A stretch of 64,000 bases of DNA from Larkinella arboricola (GCF_003259745.1 NZ_QLMC01000002.1:419097-483096); one strand, 5' to 3'. Positions 24,323-33,148 are shown, counted from the first letter of the stretch. Made by a program: numbers and translations. Notes: generated by a model not told the origin, from the letters alone.

Positions 24323-26887
24323 TTACACGATTTCTCCGCCCATCACCGGGTCGGTGAAGCTTGCTTTGCCGGTTTCGACGCGCCCGGCGTAGCGTTTCTC
24401 AAACACCGAATTTCCGGCAACCCGGACGCTGAAATCGTACCAGCCAAAACTCTTGCTCAAATCCAGCACCAGACTGGCCTGACCACCTTTCGGAATCACC
24501 CTGGTTTTCGGGGCGGCCTTGTAGGCGTTGTCTTTGACCTCGATGGTAATCGGATTGGCTTTGTTCAGGTTGCTGATTTTCAATTCAACCGAACCCGTCA
24601 AAACGTTCGACTGGGGCGTTTTGCGCTGGTATTCACACTGGATGGTGAGTTGCGGATCGTTAGCATTGCCGATGAATTCGCGGAAAAAACCGTTGGGACC
24701 GTTGACCCGGAACTGGTAGGTTTCCTGTTCGAAATCAGCAAGGTTCCAGCGGTCGGTCAGGCTGTCACCGGCGGATACGGCATAATCCCGGACAATGAGA
24801 TCGCGTTCCGGTTTTTGGGCGGCCGACACATAATTGTTCAAGGCATAAACCGTGAACGGCGAACCGGCAGACCGGGCACCGAAGATCTGGTTTTTAGCCT
24901 GCAACGTGATGTCAAACGACTTTTTATCGGCGCTCAGTTTACCGTCAGCGTATAGCTGATAGGGGAGCGCACAGGCCGCCCGGATGCCTTTTTCCTGCCG
25001 TGGAACCACCGACGACGCCCCCCGTCGGGTCTGTTCAATTTCCTCCTTCGTCAGTTTTTTGTACCCCGACGGCAATTCCTTAAACTGCGCTTTGTGGATG
25101 CTTTCGACAAATTCGTTCTTGGCTACGAACGCGGGCAGTGGTATTTTCTCGCCGTTGTAGGGCCGGAATACCGACGTCAAATCCCCGCAAACCGTCCGGC
25201 GCCAGGCGCTGATGTTCGGCTCTTCGACTTTTTTGCCGGTTTTTTTACTCAAAAATACCTCCAGAAATTGCAGAATGGACGTGTGATCGAACACCTCCGA
25301 CGATACCATACCGCCCCGACTCCAGGGCGAGGCAATCACCAGCGGCACCCGGTAACCCAGACCAATCGCACTGGCCCGACCGTCTTTTTTGGGGTCGCTT
25401 ACGTTCCGCTGGAGTTCCTGTTCCATGTAAACGTGCTCCACGCTCGTATCGATGCCTTTTGATACCAGGCCGGTTTCGGGTTTGTCGGGGTGCGGGGCCA
25501 CAAACGGCGGCACGTGGTCGAAATAACCGTCGTTTTCGTCGTAGCACAGAATGAAAACCGTCTTTTTCCAGACTTCCGGGTTTTGCGTCAGAATGTCGAG
25601 CATTTCCGAAATATACCAGGCTCCGTACCAGGCTGCGCCGGGGTGGTCCGAGAAGTTTTCCGGGGCCACCACCCACGAAACCGTCGGCAGTGAGTTGTTT
25701 TTTACGTCCGCCCGGAACTGGTGCAATACGTCGCCTTTCGGAATTTGCACTTCCCGCTCCGTGTTGCCGTCGTGGTATTTCAGCTTGGTCAGCGAGTGAT
25801 AATTTGGGTCGTTTTTATTCGTGGTGAATGCTTTCTCGTGCAGGTTTTTGGACCGCTGCGATAGCTGCTCGAACTTCTCCCGACTGTATTTCTCCCGGTG
25901 TTCCTGACCAATTTTTAGTTCGGCTTCCCTGCGGGCCAGGTCTTTTTTTAGCTTTTCGGTCTCCGCACCGGTTGCCGGAAGGGCCTGGATTCGGGCCTTC
26001 AGTTCCTGAATTTCCGTTGGAAGGCCGGGCAGACGTTTGGCCAGATACCGCTGGTACGCTTCCGAAAAACCGACATTGTATTGCTCGAACCACTCGATGG
26101 GGTTGTCCGTAAAATTGGCCAGCCAGTCGGCCTGTTCACCCTCGAAGCCCACGGGCAGGCTTAGTTCGTTCTGGTAGATTTTCCAGGAAATGCCGTGATC
26201 TTCCAGCTGTTCGGGGAAGGTGGTCCAGCGGGCGTTATCGCCGTAATCGACGTCTTCGTTGCGTACGTTGGCTTTGGCCGAGCGGTCGGGCTTTTCGCGG
26301 ATGGTGCCGGTCCAGAGATACAGCCGGTTGGGTGTGGTGCCGGTCAGTGACGAACAGAAATTCTGATCGCAAACCGTGAAGGCGTCGGCCAGGGCGTAGT
26401 AAAACGGAATGTCGTCGCGGTTGTAATAGCCCATTGTCAGGGGCATTTTGGCGTATTCCTTATGGCCGGAGCGTTTGGAATCCAGCCATTTATCGTATTT
26501 GCCGTTGTTGCGGGCGTCCACCTGATTGGTCCACGAGTGGGGCAGCGAACTCATCCAGGTGGCTTTGGTATCTTTCAGGTTCAGCCGGAAGGGCGCATAC
26601 GTCTCGCCCCCGCCGTTGGTCTGGAGCCAGACCGGGTTCTGGTTGGGCAGCGTAATGGCCCGCGGGTCGTTGAACCCCCGAACGCCCTGAAGCGTGCCGT
26701 AGCAGTGGTCGAACGAACGGTTTTCCTGCATCAGAATAACCACGTGCTCGGCATCAAACACCGTGCTGCCCGGCTTCGGGTCGATGGCAAGGGCTTTCTG
26801 GATCGAGTCGGGTAAGACCTGAAAAAGGCTGGTGCCACCGGCGAGCAGGGCGGCTTTCTTGAGGAATTCTCTGCGGGTATCGGTCAT
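24323..26887 (-). CDS. Tat-exported phosphocholine-type phospholipase C
   Basis: 854 residues from ATG 26887, chosen because it opens with a Tat signal (TDTRREFLKKAALLAGG); a longer frame of 19 more residues is possible. The phosphoesterase domain begins DAEHVVILMQENRSFDHCYGTLQGVRGF, the signature of bacterial phospholipases C and acid phosphatase AcpA. Further family parts are FCSSLTGTTPNRLYLWTGT, TVSWVVAPENFSDHPG, VFILCYDENDGYFDHVPPF and RVPLVIASPWSRGG. Two C-terminal domains of the DUF756 type (about 650-740 and 750-845) complete it. A charged, probably helical insert lies about 285-350 (EIQELKARIQALPATGAETEKLKK). It releases phosphorylated head groups from lipids, giving phosphate to the adjacent phosphatase. 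Confidence 0.93.
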   Translation of the reverse strand: MTDTRREFLKKAALLAGGTSLFQVLPDSIQKALAIDPKPGSTVFDAEHVVILMQENRSFDHCYGTLQGVRGFNDPRAITLPNQNPVWLQTNGGGETYAPFRLNLKDTKATWMSSLPHSWTNQVDARNNGKYDKWLDSKRSGHKEYAKMPLTMGYYNRDDIPFYYALADAFTVCDQNFCSSLTGTTPNRLYLWTGTIREKPDRSAKANVRNEDVDYGDNARWTTFPEQLEDHGISWKIYQNELSLPVGFEGEQADWLANFTDNPIEWFEQYNVGFSEAYQRYLAKRLPGLPTEIQELKARIQALPATGAETEKLKKDLARREAELKIGQEHREKYSREKFEQLSQRSKNLHEKAFTTNKNDPNYHSLTKLKYHDGNTEREVQIPKGDVLHQFRADVKNNSLPTVSWVVAPENFSDHPGAAWYGAWYISEMLDILTQNPEVWKKTVFILCYDENDGYFDHVPPFVAPHPDKPETGLVSKGIDTSVEHVYMEQELQRNVSDPKKDGRASAIGLGYRVPLVIASPWSRGGMVSSEVFDHTSILQFLEVFLSKKTGKKVEEPNISAWRRTVCGDLTSVFRPYNGEKIPLPAFVAKNEFVESIHKAQFKELPSGYKKLTKEEIEQTRRGASSVVPRQEKGIRAACALPYQLYADGKLSADKKSFDITLQAKNQIFGARSAGSPFTVYALNNYVSAAQKPERDLIVRDYAVSAGDSLTDRWNLADFEQETYQFRVNGPNGFFREFIGNANDPQLTIQCEYQRKTPQSNVLTGSVELKISNLNKANPITIEVKDNAYKAAPKTRVIPKGGQASLVLDLSKSFGWYDFSVRVAGNSVFEKRYAGRVETGKASFTDPVMGGEIV

Positions 26888-26911
26888 GTCGGAGGATGAA
26901 AAGTGGGTTGG

Positions 26912-26930
26912 TAAAGATACTTTATCTTTA
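26912..26930. promoter_or_regulatory. Inverted repeat upstream of phospholipase gene
   Basis: TAAAGATA-CTT-TATCTTTA, perfect 8+8, 25 bp before the chosen start at 26887. The minus-strand arm TATCTTTA also resembles a -7 element. It is a candidate operator. Confidence 0.35.
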
Positions 26931-27081
26931 CTCCGTTTTTTCAAAAAAGGGCCTCTGGTTAACAGAATAATAACGTAGGTGGGTTGTTACACAGGGTTGA
27001 TCAGTGGACATCAGCACTAATCAGAGTCTCCCGGCTTCCCTCCGTTATTCCCTGAATAATGCCGTGTCATAACTTACGAAA

Positions 27082-28224
27082 CTACCGGTACAGCCTCGGC
27101 AGGTCGTTTTCGAAGAGTGTGTACGGGTCCTGGTAAAATTTCATGAAGTCGGGCGCACTGGCCTGTCCGGGAAACGGGGCGTAGTAGTGCGTTGGGGAGC
27201 GCGTGTCGTTGCGCCAGACCAGCACGTAACAGAGCCGCATTTTTTCGGCCCGCATGGCGCGGAGCAGGGTGGAGGTCCACCAGGTTGTGTCGGGAATGGA
27301 TTCCAGACCGGTTTCGGTAAAAGCCGCCAGCTTCCCGGCTTTGCGGGCGTAGTCGGAAACGATTTTCAATTTCTGAATCCCGGCTTCAACGTTGTAGCGA
27401 CCGTTGCGGCCAAAATCGGTGTAGTTGTCCATGCCGACCAGATCGACCCACGCGTCGCCTGGATAGCGTTCCAGGTACTCGGCTTCGGTTTTGAACAGAC
27501 AATCGGGCGAAAAAGCGTAGAGAAAGTTGTGAACGCCCAGACTGTCGCGCAGGTACGAAACCGTAAATTGCCAGAGCTGGATAAACTCTTCGCGGGTGCA
27601 GTGCGGTTTGCCCCACCAGAACCACCCCCCGTCGAACTCGTGGTAAGGGCGGAAAATCATCGGCACAAGCTTGCCGTCGCTGCCCCGGACGGAATTGGCA
27701 AACTCACCCACCGTGCGCAGAATCTGCTTGTACGTTTCGTGGTGGGAGCCGCCCGGAATGATCATCGATACCGCCGGAGCCGACACCGAATCAACCCAGT
27801 AAAAACCGCCTTTGGATACCGGGTTGGAAAAGTGCCAGGCCACGGTCGTTACTCCGCCCCGGTTGTAGGTGTCGGCGATGTTTTGGCGCAGTGCTTCCTT
27901 TGTTTTTTCGATGGCTTCGGCAGGGCGACCCGACAAACCGCTGAAATCGACGCCAATGACGGCCGGATGCGAACCCGTTACCGATTTTACGTCCGAGCGG
28001 TTGGCGTCACCCGCCCAGCCGTGGCCGTATTCCGTTGCGTGCTGGTGGCCGAAGAGGGTGTGTTTTTTAGCGAGTTTCTTTAAATTTTTGTGAAGGGCAA
28101 CGGTTTCTTCGGTGGCATTCGGGTCAACGAGTTTCTGGCCGGGTTTGCCCGGTTTGGAAAAGCCGGATACGGTATACACGCACAAGAAAGTTAAAATCAG
28201 GAAAAAACGGGAAACGAGTGTCAT
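27082..28224 (-). CDS. Glycoside hydrolase family 26 (beta-mannanase), secreted
   Basis: 380 residues from ATG 28224, chosen because it starts the signal peptide (MTLVSRFFLILTFLCVYTVSG). The GH26 barrel shows acid/base Glu196 in IFRPYHEFDGGWFWWG, and nucleophile Glu304 in AAFTETGLES, with TLFGHQHATEYGHGW and VVGIDFSG-like IGVDFSGLSG at the start, and VDLVGMDNYTDFG before the nucleophile. Length suits single-domain mannanases such as those of Cellvibrio and Bacteroides. It hydrolyses beta-1,4-mannan outside the cytoplasm. It lies alone, 194 bp upstream of the phospholipase gene on the same strand; a REP-like hairpin lies behind it. Confidence 0.95.
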   Translation of the reverse strand: MTLVSRFFLILTFLCVYTVSGFSKPGKPGQKLVDPNATEETVALHKNLKKLAKKHTLFGHQHATEYGHGWAGDANRSDVKSVTGSHPAVIGVDFSGLSGRPAEAIEKTKEALRQNIADTYNRGGVTTVAWHFSNPVSKGGFYWVDSVSAPAVSMIIPGGSHHETYKQILRTVGEFANSVRGSDGKLVPMIFRPYHEFDGGWFWWGKPHCTREEFIQLWQFTVSYLRDSLGVHNFLYAFSPDCLFKTEAEYLERYPGDAWVDLVGMDNYTDFGRNGRYNVEAGIQKLKIVSDYARKAGKLAAFTETGLESIPDTTWWTSTLLRAMRAEKMRLCYVLVWRNDTRSPTHYYAPFPGQASAPDFMKFYQDPYTLFENDLPRLYR

Positions 28225-28326
28225 TAGTAGGTGAAAGTACAAATCAGCTCGTAAGTTAAGGGGAATTCGGAAAAGTGGTCTCCCGTCAAGCGTTCTGTTT
28301 CCGGAAAAACAGGGATGTAAAACATA

Positions 28327-28380
28327 TAAGCTCCGAAGGAACGTCCTGATCTATATCTGAGGACGCTCCTTCGGAGCTTA
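28327..28380. repeat. REP-like long hairpin (two inverted units)
   Basis: TAAGCTCCGAAGGA (28327-28340) pairs perfectly with TCCTTCGGAGCTTA (28367-28380); after one mismatch, CGTCCT pairs with AGGACG, leaving a 12 nt loop. The right arm is itself a small palindrome, GCTCC-TTC-GGAGC. The element lies between the GH26 start and the small secreted protein stop, and can serve as a terminator for the latter. Confidence 0.7.
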
Positions 28381-28425
28381 TCTTACGGGGTGATGTCCGG
28401 CTTTCCCTTGTGCCGAAAAACGGTC

Positions 28426-28821
28426 TTATTTGGCTTTTTCCTCTTTGGGCTTGAGCATACCGCGGGCAATAGGCTCTGGTTTTGATTTGGGGTCTGCATA
28501 CCGGAGCAGTGTCGCTTTGGGGAATTCCTCCTTGGGCGCTTTGGTAATCAGCAACTGGTACGAACGGGTGCCCACAATCAGGTTATAATACGTCATTCCG
28601 CCGGATTCCTGCGCGAGTCCCCAGTTGGCAATCGGTTCGTTGGCCAGCACCTTCTGGTCTTCCTCCGACAAGGCCGCATACACCGTGTCGGGCTGAAAGT
28701 GTTTGGCAGTAATGCCCTCGATGGCCGAAACAACCGCCGGGGGCGTAGTGGCTGCGGGTTTGGTCTGGGCTGCGGCTGACAGGCTCACCACCAACAACAA
28801 ACCGGCGACGAGTGCTTTCAT
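28426..28821 (-). CDS. Small secreted protein of unknown function
   Basis: 131 residues with signal peptide (MKALVAGLLLVVSLSAAAQ), followed by a Pro/Thr/Ala linker, a compact domain (VVSAIEGITAKHFQPDTVYAALSEEDQKVLANEPIANWGLAQESGGMTYYNLIVG split here only for reading) and a charged tail (LKPKEEKAK). I do not recognise the family. Its start overlaps the stop of the upstream oxidoreductase by four bases (ATGA), so the two are translationally coupled. Confidence 0.75.
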   Translation of the reverse strand: MKALVAGLLLVVSLSAAAQTKPAATTPPAVVSAIEGITAKHFQPDTVYAALSEEDQKVLANEPIANWGLAQESGGMTYYNLIVGTRSYQLLITKAPKEEFPKATLLRYADPKSKPEPIARGMLKPKEEKAK

Positions 28822-29792
28822 GATTTTTCGGATTTGGGTTCGCTCTCGACTTCAACCACCAGTTTGCCCTTGACGTGCCCGGTTTCGCTTTCGGCGTGGG
28901 CCTGGGCCAGTTCGTCCAGACGGTAGGTCCGTTCGATTACCGGAACCAGCTTACCGTCTGTCACCTGCTTCAACAGCCAGTTTATTTGCTCCGGTTTGAA
29001 GGTAAATAGCAGCGACTCCGCTTTTTTGCTGGTAAATGTCGTGATGGCCTGGTTTAACACCTGTTTGGCCGACGGAAGCGTTGTGATGTACATCCCATCT
29101 TCTTTCAGGACATTCTGGCAGTCGTCGAAGGAGCTTTTGCCGATGGCGTCGAAAACCAGGTCGTATTTTTCAATCCCTTTCGTAAAGTCGTGGGCATTGT
29201 AATCAATCACCTGATCGGCCCCGAGCTGGCGGGCCAGGGCGGCCCCCTCCGTGCTGCAAACCGCCGTAACATGAGCGCCCAGGATTTTGGCAATCTGGAT
29301 GGCAAACGTGCCGACGCCCCCCGTGGCGCCGTTGATGAGTACCCGGTCGTCGGGGCGCACCTCACCTTTGTCGAGCAGGGCCTGCAATGCCGTTCCGGCG
29401 GCTATGGGAAGAGCGGCCGCCTGAACAAAGCTCACAGCATCGGGCAGTTTGACCACCTGGGTATCTTTGGCAACAGCATATTCGGCATAACCGCCCCCTT
29501 CCGGCCCCAGTGACGCCACGACCCGGTCGCCGGGCTGGAGGTTTTTCACCATCAGGCCCACTGCTTCCACAATCCCCGCGCATTCCCCGCCAAGAACCTT
29601 CGGAAACTTACCCGACAGAACGAGCTTCATAGAGCCATCGCGCGCCTTGGTGTCCATCGGGTTAATACCGGCGGCATAAACGCGGATCAAAACCTGATGC
29701 GGGTTGTCAATCCGATCGACAATGGGTTTGGGCATCTCCTCGACGTGTAGTTCGTGGTTAGCACCGTATTGGTGAATCGTTGCAGCTTTCAT
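28818..29792 (-). CDS. NADP-dependent MDR family oxidoreductase (quinone-reductase-like)
   Basis: 324 residues from ATG 29792; a TTG 12 bp upstream is the only alternative. It has the GroES-like N-terminal domain with AAGINPMDTKARDG and GGECAGIVEAVG, and a Rossmann domain with ATGGVGTFAIQIAKILGAHVTAVCSTEGAALARQLGADQVIDY. No structural- or catalytic-zinc cysteine set is seen, so it belongs to the zinc-free quinone oxidoreductase-like branch. It probably reduces enones, quinones or aldehydes in the cytoplasm. It is the first gene of a two-gene unit with the small secreted protein, and divergent from the DUF2945 gene. Confidence 0.92.
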   Translation of the reverse strand: MKAATIHQYGANHELHVEEMPKPIVDRIDNPHQVLIRVYAAGINPMDTKARDGSMKLVLSGKFPKVLGGECAGIVEAVGLMVKNLQPGDRVVASLGPEGGGYAEYAVAKDTQVVKLPDAVSFVQAAALPIAAGTALQALLDKGEVRPDDRVLINGATGGVGTFAIQIAKILGAHVTAVCSTEGAALARQLGADQVIDYNAHDFTKGIEKYDLVFDAIGKSSFDDCQNVLKEDGMYITTLPSAKQVLNQAITTFTSKKAESLLFTFKPEQINWLLKQVTDGKLVPVIERTYRLDELAQAHAESETGHVKGKLVVEVESEPKSEKS

Positions 29793-29873
29793 GAGTTGAG
29801 TCAAATAATGGATGCTCCTTTAACCCAAATGCCAGGGGTGAAGTTTGCGAGTCTTAGGCTACGGGATCGGTTT

Positions 29874-29939
29874 GGCCTGTCGGAAAGCCGTCCGGAACCG
29901 GGAGGGAGCGGCTGGCGAAACATTTCTTTTCGACAGGCC
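29874..29939 (+). ncRNA. Candidate structured RNA leader before the DUF2945 gene
   Basis: GGCCTGTCGGAAAG (29874-29887) pairs with CTTTTCGACAGGCC (29926-29939), 14 pairs including one G-U, enclosing a 38 nt interior that contains a CCG/CGG stem (or AGCCG/CGGCT if the outer pairs open). The 3' end lies 34 bp before ATG 29974. The flanking genes are divergent, so a terminator is not expected here. I cannot match it to a known riboswitch. Confidence 0.4.
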
Positions 29940-29973
29940 GTTAAGCGCTTTTCAACCAAATCAGGCAACGGTT

Positions 29974-30189
29974 ATGATTAAAAAAGGAGATTCGGTGCGC
30001 TGGAAATACGCCAGTGGCCACGCCGAAGGGAAGGTGGTGGAAATCCACAAAGAAGCGGTCGAAAAAACCATCAAGGGGTCGAAGGTAAAACGCAATGGCT
30101 CGGCGGATGACCCGGCGCTGATTATTGAGCAGGACGATAACGATCTGGTTTTAAAGCTGGAAAGCGAAGTGGAAAAGGTCCACCCATAA
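29974..30189 (+). CDS. DUF2945 / HVA1-like TUDOR domain protein
   Basis: 71 residues from ATG 29974. The frame is open further upstream but the family begins at MIKKGDSVRWKYASGHAEGKVVEIHKE. The domain is a small SH3/Tudor-like barrel (KGDSVRW, GKVVEI, DPALIIEQDDNDLVLKLES). Function is not known; members are found across bacteria and fungi. It is followed after 11 bp by a DUF3140 gene, a frequent neighbour, so the two probably act together. A structured leader lies upstream. Confidence 0.9.
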   Translation: MIKKGDSVRWKYASGHAEGKVVEIHKEAVEKTIKGSKVKRNGSADDPALIIEQDDNDLVLKLESEVEKVHP

Positions 30190-30200
30190 GAGAAAACGTC

Positions 30201-30527
30201 ATGAACGAGGAAGAAAAAAAGGAGGTGCTCGACGCGTTTAACGACCTGGTGAACATGAGCCCGTCGGAGTTGGAAAAATGGCTGAAAACGGACGAGTCGA
30301 AATCTGTGGGCTGGGACAGTGGCGACGGCGAATCGGTCGGCCATAAATCGGGTGAAAAAATCATCCAGATCAAGCAGAAAAAACAGGCCGACCTGACCGA
30401 CCGCGATTTTGAACACATGCGCAAGGTGGTGGGCTACATCAAACGCCACAGCGCCCAGCGGCCCAAAGAAGTGAAAGGCAGCAACTGGGAATATTCGCTT
30501 AAAAACTGGGGGCATAAGCCGGAGTAA
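30201..30527 (+). CDS. DUF3140 family protein
   Basis: 108 residues. The family signature is clear: NEEEKKEVLDAFNDLVNMSPSELEKWLKTDESKSVGW, GESVGHKSGEKIIQI and DFEHMRKVVGYIKRHSAQRP. It is cytoplasmic and highly charged. DUF3140 proteins resemble DNA-binding proteins by annotation only; no function is proven. It forms a pair with the DUF2945 gene and ends at a strong terminator. Confidence 0.92.
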   Translation: MNEEEKKEVLDAFNDLVNMSPSELEKWLKTDESKSVGWDSGDGESVGHKSGEKIIQIKQKKQADLTDRDFEHMRKVVGYIKRHSAQRPKEVKGSNWEYSLKNWGHKPE

Positions 30528-30530
30528 ACT

Positions 30531-30573
30531 AAAAACGGTTTTCGGTGGCTGGTGTCACCGAAAACCGTTTTTT
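30531..30573 (+). terminator. Rho-independent terminator after DUF3140 gene
   Basis: A 17 bp perfect stem, AAAAACGGTTTTCGGTG/CACCGAAAACCGTTTTT, with an 8 nt loop and a T-run that ends the stem. It also suits the convergent lipoprotein gene on the other strand. Confidence 0.96.
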
Positions 30574-30594
30574 AACTACCGCCAAAGCTGGCGG

Positions 30595-31821
30595 TTACTT
30601 GTCGCGCACCAGCCGGATGGGAAGGTAGGGCGGGTTGTAGCCAACCGGGTACGCACCGAATTTGGCGTAGGTGTCGCTCGGCAACTGAATGAGTTCGAAG
30701 GCAATCGGAATCTCCTCTTCGTTCAGATCGGAGGTCCAGAGCAGGCAGTTGGTGCCTTCGCCGTTGGGGTTGCCGTTTAACACCCGCAGGTTGCCGGGCA
30801 CGGCGTTGAAACCCGATTTGTTGTTGGCGTAACCATCCTGTTTTTTCCAGCCCGTTGCCGCCATCAACTGACCCAGCTTTTTCTTGGAAGCCAGATCCGA
30901 ACCGTCTGTCGAACCCCAGTCGTTCAGCGCCAGACCCTGCGATTCGAGCAGTTTAACGAAATCCTGCCGGGACGGCAAGCGCCATCCTGCCGGGATCTTG
31001 ATCACGTTGGGTAAATCAGCGTATTTGCAATAGGTGCCGTACTGCGGTTTGTTACCGTCTTTCAGACCGCCCACGCCCCCGTCGTAGTTTACCGACATCC
31101 ATTCCTGCGAGCCAATGGTTACCGTCGGGTAATACTGCTTTCCGATCTGGACGTAGCTGCCGGAGGTCGGCGGTTTCGAGTAGCTGCCGTTGCCGCCCGG
31201 CGAGTTCGGAACGTCGTTGCCTACTTTGGTGTATTCCACCGAATACTGGTTGCCACCGTCGAACCGCTGGGCTTTCAGGTAGTTAGTCTCGTTGGGAAAC
31301 GTGGTGCCCTGCGGATTGCGCAAGACGCTGAAGTAGTTTTTCAGGTCGTCGGCTTTGATGGGCGATTCCTTGTAACCCGGTGATTGATTGCTGAAAATCC
31401 GCATAACACCGGACTGGGCGTGGAATGTCAGCTGGGCGGGCTTGGCCTGGTATTCGAGCGTTCCGGTGATTTTGTACAGGTATTGCTTTTCTTCTCCACC
31501 GCTGCCGCTGTACACTTCCGATGTGTATTCGACGGCGTTTTTACCGTCTTTGGTAAAGATCATGGTGCGGAATTCACGAAAACCCGCTTCGCCCTGAAAA
31601 GTCTTGTTTTCCCAGTTTTTCGTCAGCGGGCCGTTGTTGTGGCTGGCATACCACGTACCGACCAGGTCGTCGGGAATGGAGGTGTACGGCGTGTTGGGCA
31701 TCTCTTCGTTGCCACCGCCCCCCTCAACGGGGGCCACGGGTTCCTTGTTGCAACTCGTCAGGGTGCTGACCACCAGGGCCAGTAAAGCCGCTTTTGACAG
31801 CAAACGTTGTACGGACTTCAT
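30595..31821 (-). CDS. Lipoprotein with Fibrobacter-succinogenes paralogous (FSP) domain
   Basis: 408 residues from ATG 31821, chosen because it opens a lipoprotein signal ending at Cys24 (VVSTLTSCNKEP). A glycine-rich linker (EGGGGNEE) and a first domain (about 40-205, IPDDLVGTWYASHNNGPLTKNWENK) of beta strands are followed by the C-terminal FSP domain: YYPTVTIGSQEWMSVNYDGG, GTYCKYADLP, IPAGWRLPSRQDFVKLLES, GFNAVPGN and ending LPIRLVRDK. FSP domains are common in surface lipoproteins of Bacteroidota and Fibrobacteres; the role is unknown. It should be anchored to the outer membrane. It is a single gene, divergent from the GH5 operon. Confidence 0.88.
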   Translation of the reverse strand: MKSVQRLLSKAALLALVVSTLTSCNKEPVAPVEGGGGNEEMPNTPYTSIPDDLVGTWYASHNNGPLTKNWENKTFQGEAGFREFRTMIFTKDGKNAVEYTSEVYSGSGGEEKQYLYKITGTLEYQAKPAQLTFHAQSGVMRIFSNQSPGYKESPIKADDLKNYFSVLRNPQGTTFPNETNYLKAQRFDGGNQYSVEYTKVGNDVPNSPGGNGSYSKPPTSGSYVQIGKQYYPTVTIGSQEWMSVNYDGGVGGLKDGNKPQYGTYCKYADLPNVIKIPAGWRLPSRQDFVKLLESQGLALNDWGSTDGSDLASKKKLGQLMAATGWKKQDGYANNKSGFNAVPGNLRVLNGNPNGEGTNCLLWTSDLNEEEIPIAFELIQLPSDTYAKFGAYPVGYNPPYLPIRLVRDK

Positions 31822-31970
31822 CTTGGTTCTTCTGTATTTGTTGTTGGCCCCAAACGCGTTCGGGTAGTACAAAATTGGGTACGGATCGGGGCGGATTGAA
31901 GAAACTTATGCGCCAATTGCCAAAGGCCCGGAATCAATTGCGCAAAAACAACACTAAAGTGGTTTTTGAG

Positions 31971-31978
31971 TAAGTTTG
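31971..31978 (+). promoter_or_regulatory. -7 element of GH5 operon
   Basis: TAAGTTTG matches TAnnTTTG and ends 24 bp before ATG 32003. A -33 TTG at the usual distance is not evident. Confidence 0.45.
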
Positions 31979-32002
31979 TAGTTCCACTATACCCGTCTCT
32001 GT

Positions 32003-33148
32003 ATGCAACGCAGAACATTTCTCCAACATACCGGCCTGCTGGCGGCTGCCGTTCATACATCCGGCCCCGCAGTTTTGGCGTCTACCCCGGCTCCAGCGGC
32101 CAAGAATAAACTGCCTAAATGGAAGGGGTTCAATCTGTTGGATTTCTTTTCGCCCAATCCGGCCCAGAGCCGTCCGGCCACCCAGGAAGACTATTTCAAG
32201 TGGATGCGCGACTGGGGTTTTGATTTTGTCCGGATTCCTATTGCTTATCCGTCGTACCTCAAATTTGACCGTAGCCGGAACATCACGCCCGAAGAGGTCT
32301 ACCAGATCGACGAGCAGGCTGTGGAACGCATTGACAGGCTGGTGGCAATGGCCCACAAACACGGTTTGCACGTCAGCCTGAACCTGCACCGTGCGCCCGG
32401 CTACTGCATCAATGCCGGTTTCCACGAACCGTATAACCTCTGGCGCGATCAGCAGGCGCAGGATGCTTTCAATTTCCACTGGAATATGTGGGCCAAACGC
32501 TACAAAAACACGTCGTCCAAGAAAATCAGCTTTGATCTGGTGAACGAGCCGAGTATGCGGGAGGACATGAACGACCAGCATTCCAAAAGCGGGCCGGTGC
32601 CCGGCGAGGTGTACCGCAAAGTGGCCAAAGCCGCTGCGGAAGCCATTCGGAAAGAAAACCCGGACCATCTGGTCATTGCCGACGGTAACAGTGGCGGTTC
32701 GACCGTCATTCCGGAGATTACCGACCTGAACATCGGGCAGAGCTGCCGGGGCTATCATCCGGGCATTATTTCGCATTATAAAGCACCCTGGGCCAACAAA
32801 GACCCGGAGAACCTGCCGATGCCGAAATGGCCCGGACAGGTGGGCAACAAATACCTCAGCCGCGCCATGCTGGAAGAATTTTATAAACCGTGGATCGGGC
32901 TGGTCAACCAGGGCGTGGGCGTACACTGTGGCGAATGCGGCTGCTGGAATAAAACACCCCACGACGTGTTTCTGGCCTGGTTTGGCGACGTACTCGATAT
33001 TCTGAGTAGCAACGGCATTGGCTTTGCGCTTTGGGAATTCAGTGGTTCGTTTGGCGTGCTGGATTCCGACCGGGCCGACGTGGCCTACGAAAACTGGCAC
33101 GGCCATAAGCTGGACCGGAAGTTGTTGAATCTGATGGCAAAATATTGA
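32003..33148 (+). CDS. Glycoside hydrolase family 5, Tat-exported
   Basis: 381 residues. The N terminus MQRRTFLQHTGLLAAAVHTS looks like a Tat signal. The barrel starts at KWKGFNLLDFFSPNP; acid/base Glu182 lies in ISFDLVNEPS and the nucleophile is Glu311 in GVHCGECGCWN, with IGFALWEFSGSFGVLDSDR after it. LNLHRAPGYCIN (127-136) carries the conserved His/Arg of GH5. It is a retaining endo- or exo-beta-glycanase acting in the periplasm or outside; cellulase, glucan or mannan substrates are all possible. Its stop and the next start share a base (TGATG), so it heads a tight three-gene operon with unrelated functions. Confidence 0.93.
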   Translation: MQRRTFLQHTGLLAAAVHTSGPAVLASTPAPAAKNKLPKWKGFNLLDFFSPNPAQSRPATQEDYFKWMRDWGFDFVRIPIAYPSYLKFDRSRNITPEEVYQIDEQAVERIDRLVAMAHKHGLHVSLNLHRAPGYCINAGFHEPYNLWRDQQAQDAFNFHWNMWAKRYKNTSSKKISFDLVNEPSMREDMNDQHSKSGPVPGEVYRKVAKAAAEAIRKENPDHLVIADGNSGGSTVIPEITDLNIGQSCRGYHPGIISHYKAPWANKDPENLPMPKWPGQVGNKYLSRAMLEEFYKPWIGLVNQGVGVHCGECGCWNKTPHDVFLAWFGDVLDILSSNGIGFALWEFSGSFGVLDSDRADVAYENWHGHKLDRKLLNLMAKY

